NCBI RefSeq assembly: GCF_030681155.1
Contig: NZ_JAUXXE010000018.1
Location: 1 to 64,000, forward strand
DNA length: 64,000 nt
Reading direction: 5' to 3'
Origin: Phenylobacterium sp.
GTDB lineage: Bacteria > Pseudomonadota > Alphaproteobacteria > Caulobacterales > Caulobacteraceae
A program made the translations under genes and the position numbers. Every line of letters begins with the position of its first letter. The stretch's first letter is position 1. Positions 61,663 through 64,000 of this stretch are shown here, piece by piece. The notes under the pieces were generated by a model. That model did no database searches, was not told the origin of the DNA, and worked only from the letters and a program-made list of their open reading frames with translations.

Positions 61663-62535
61663 ATGGTAAGTCGTATTGAGGTACACATTGTTTCTCACTT
61701 CAGAGAGGACCGAACTACGCAGCTGCACATCGTGTTGGACGCTATGCTCGGCTGGAAAAACTGTATTGTAGCGGCAACCATTACCTCTAACGTCGACACT
61801 TATGAGACATCCGGCTTCTTGCGTCCTTACATCGACCAGTTTGAACGTCGCGGGCACAACCTTACACTTAACGTGGCGTCAGGACTTGCAAACCCGAGAA
61901 TGCTAACCTGGGAACACAAGAAATTTGTCAATACATGGCTCGAAAGCGCATCCCCAGGCGAAGACTTCTTCATCTACATAGAAGATGACATTGCGCTTAC
62001 GCACGAGAACATTACGTATTTCATCCGAAATATTCAGACCCTGAAATCCAAAAAACTCATACCAGGATTCATTCGTTACGAGAAAAAGGACAACGAAATA
62101 AGACTTGTAGACGTTATGAATACAGAATACTGGCAACGAGACAGATCCATAAGTATTGGAAGTCAGATTTATCATTCAAACTTGAATCCGTACTGGGCCG
62201 GATTTATTCTCGACCGAGATTTAGCGAAAGAATACACCGAAAGCAGATCATTTTCTCCGATCGATTCGGAATTTGTCCCATGGAACATTCAGGAACGATC
62301 CGCCATGGGCCTCACCTATGAGGATCCAACTCCGCGGCTACGCTCGCGAATGGTCATCCCCATCATACAAGGTCGTCCAGATCCGGATTGCTTAGTTTGG
62401 CACTGCTCCAACAGCTACTCAGCCGATAACCATCCGGTAGTGGCCACCCTCACGGTAGACGCGGCGTATCGAACCGAGACACTTGTCGAGCATTTGGGAC
62501 GAAAAGCGAAAAGGTTGCTGGCAAAGCGCGCCTGA
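61663..62535 (+). CDS. Putative glycosyltransferase-like protein
   Basis: Intact ORF (61615-62535), DFFIYIEDDIALTHENITYF acidic motif similar to GT-A DxD regions; located between EPS genes. Confidence 0.6.
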   Translation: MVSRIEVHIVSHFREDRTTQLHIVLDAMLGWKNCIVAATITSNVDTYETSGFLRPYIDQFERRGHNLTLNVASGLANPRMLTWEHKKFVNTWLESASPGEDFFIYIEDDIALTHENITYFIRNIQTLKSKKLIPGFIRYEKKDNEIRLVDVMNTEYWQRDRSISIGSQIYHSNLNPYWAGFILDRDLAKEYTESRSFSPIDSEFVPWNIQERSAMGLTYEDPTPRLRSRMVIPIIQGRPDPDCLVWHCSNSYSADNHPVVATLTVDAAYRTETLVEHLGRKAKRLLAKRA

Positions 62536-62689
62536 GCGTGATGCGGCCACCTGCCGCTTAACCAAACGCGAATTCTGAACACGGAACGTCCATGAGCAAT
62601 GTCGAAGGCGCATTTGGCCCGCACATTTGCCGCGCCGCGCTCCCCACAGGTCGGCCGCCTCGCGGGCGATTGGAAGATTGGATGGCAAG

Positions 62690-64000
62690 TTGAGCGTTCG
62701 TCGTCACACCGGCTACAACCTCCTTGGGGCGCTCATCCCCATCATACTTTCGCTTGTAACGGTCCCGCTCTACCTTGAACTGGTAGGTGCCGAGCGATAC
62801 GGCGTGCTGGCCATCGCTTGGCTGCTGCTCGGATATTTTGGCCTCTTCGACCTCGGCCTGGGACGAGCCACCTCCTTTCGGATTTCGGCTCTCCGCAGCG
62901 CCCCGGCGGCTACCCGCTCAAGCACGTTCCTTTCGGCGCTGGCCGTGAACGCAGCGATGGGCGTAGCCGGTGGGCTGACTCTCTGGGCAGCCGCGGCATA
63001 TTTCTTCAGTCACGTCTTCAAGGTCGATGAGCACCTGAGGGGCGAAATCTTGGCGGCCGTCCCGCTGCTCGCCGCCTCGGTTCCGGTCGCCACGCTGATG
63101 GGAGTGCTGACCGGGGCAATGCAGGGTCGCGAGAAGTTTCTCGAAATCAATGTCATATCGGTTATTTCCACGACCTTGTTCCAGCTGGTGCCTCTAGCGT
63201 TGGCTTGGCGCTTAGGGCCGAACCTTAGTCTCCTGCTTGGAGGTGCCCTAGCCGCACGCGGCTTCGCGCTCGTCGCCATGGGCTACCGCTGCCACGCCGA
63301 ACTCATTCGAGGAAGCAAGGGCCGCGTCGATAAAGGAGAAGTCGTCGCCCTCCTCAAGTACGGAGGATGGGTGAGCCTGACCTCCGCCCTTGGCCCCCTC
63401 CTCTACATTGCTGACCGGTTTGTGATCGGCGCCCTTTTGGGCGCCGCTGCTGTCACCAACTATACCGTGCCGCTGCAGCTTGCGGGCCGCACAGCGATCC
63501 TGCCTAGCGCCTTAACCACGGCCCTCTTTCCCCGCCTCTCGGCAGCTTCGCCCGACGAACAACGCGAACTCACTGATCGAGCAACACTAACGCTGGCCAG
63601 CCTCCTGAGCCTGCCATTCCTCGGCGGCGTGTTTCTGATAGGTCCGTTCCTAAATCTCTGGGTCGGCGACAAGATCGCCCCACAAGCTGATCTAGTTGGA
63701 CGCATCATCCTGGTCGGCATGTGGGCGAATGCGTTTGCTCTGATCTCGTTCACCAGACTCCAGGCCGCTGGCCGGCCAGATCTGGTCACTAAAGTCATGC
63801 TCCTCGAGATCCCGCCGTACTTCCTAGTCATGTACCTTGGGATCATATGGTTTGGCCTGCCTGGTGCCGCCTTTGCGGTCGCCGCCAGATCCCTAGCCGA
63901 CTACGCGTTGCTGACTTGGTTCGCCGGTCGTCGCCTTCCAGGTTGGCGTACCCAGGCTGTTAACCTGGCGCTTCTGATCCTTGGTGTTTGGCTGGCGAGC
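62690..64000 (+). CDS. Polysaccharide flippase (Wzx/MATE-like), truncated by window end
   Basis: Open frame to the window end from TTG 62690: LSVRRHTGYNLLGALIPIILSLVTVPLYLELVGAERYGVLAIAWLLLGYFGLFDLGLGRATSFRISAL; typical O-antigen flippase N-terminus. Confidence 0.88.
   Translation, partial: MSVRRHTGYNLLGALIPIILSLVTVPLYLELVGAERYGVLAIAWLLLGYFGLFDLGLGRATSFRISALRSAPAATRSSTFLSALAVNAAMGVAGGLTLWAAAAYFFSHVFKVDEHLRGEILAAVPLLAASVPVATLMGVLTGAMQGREKFLEINVISVISTTLFQLVPLALAWRLGPNLSLLLGGALAARGFALVAMGYRCHAELIRGSKGRVDKGEVVALLKYGGWVSLTSALGPLLYIADRFVIGALLGAAAVTNYTVPLQLAGRTAILPSALTTALFPRLSAASPDEQRELTDRATLTLASLLSLPFLGGVFLIGPFLNLWVGDKIAPQADLVGRIILVGMWANAFALISFTRLQAAGRPDLVTKVMLLEIPPYFLVMYLGIIWFGLPGAAFAVAARSLADYALLTWFAGRRLPGWRTQAVNLALLILGVWLAS

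Overview
GC-rich alphaproteobacterial window, Caulobacterales-like by gene content (inference). It opens with the 5' end of a 16S rRNA gene on the minus strand. From about 1.2 to 30.4 kb it is mostly ordinary chromosomal housekeeping and metabolic genes: Rrf2 regulator, CBS, rhomboid, M16 peptidase, GMC oxidoreductase, CoA transferase, PhoH, CysE, NUDIX, QueF, TorF-like porin. From about 30.5 kb to the window end there is a large exopolysaccharide / exosortase (XrtV-type) locus. It contains nucleotide-sugar enzymes, a probable XrtV accessory protein, an adenylation-carrier-membrane acyltransferase fusion, an AAA ATPase, rfbB/rfbD/rfbA, an EpsI protein, the exosortase, a Wzc-kinase-like/Wzz/Wza/outer-membrane-barrel export set, an F420-dehydrogenase-beta-like protein with a pyruvyl transferase, a fused Alg14/Alg13-type glycosyltransferase, two paralogous beta-helix proteins (one RTX-tailed), GT2, AsnB and a flippase. 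The most striking signals are: (1) a clear PEP-CTERM sorting tail (VPEPATWAMAIIAFGAVGSMVRTSRRQ) fused in frame to a truncated IS66 TnpB inside IS630/IS66 debris beside the exosortase; (2) a one-polypeptide, Dlt-like A-T-acyltransferase_3 protein; (3) a retained/secreted beta-helix paralog pair; (4) a kinase homolog with a lysine-less Walker A; (5) a structured leader with an intrinsic terminator just upstream of phoH.
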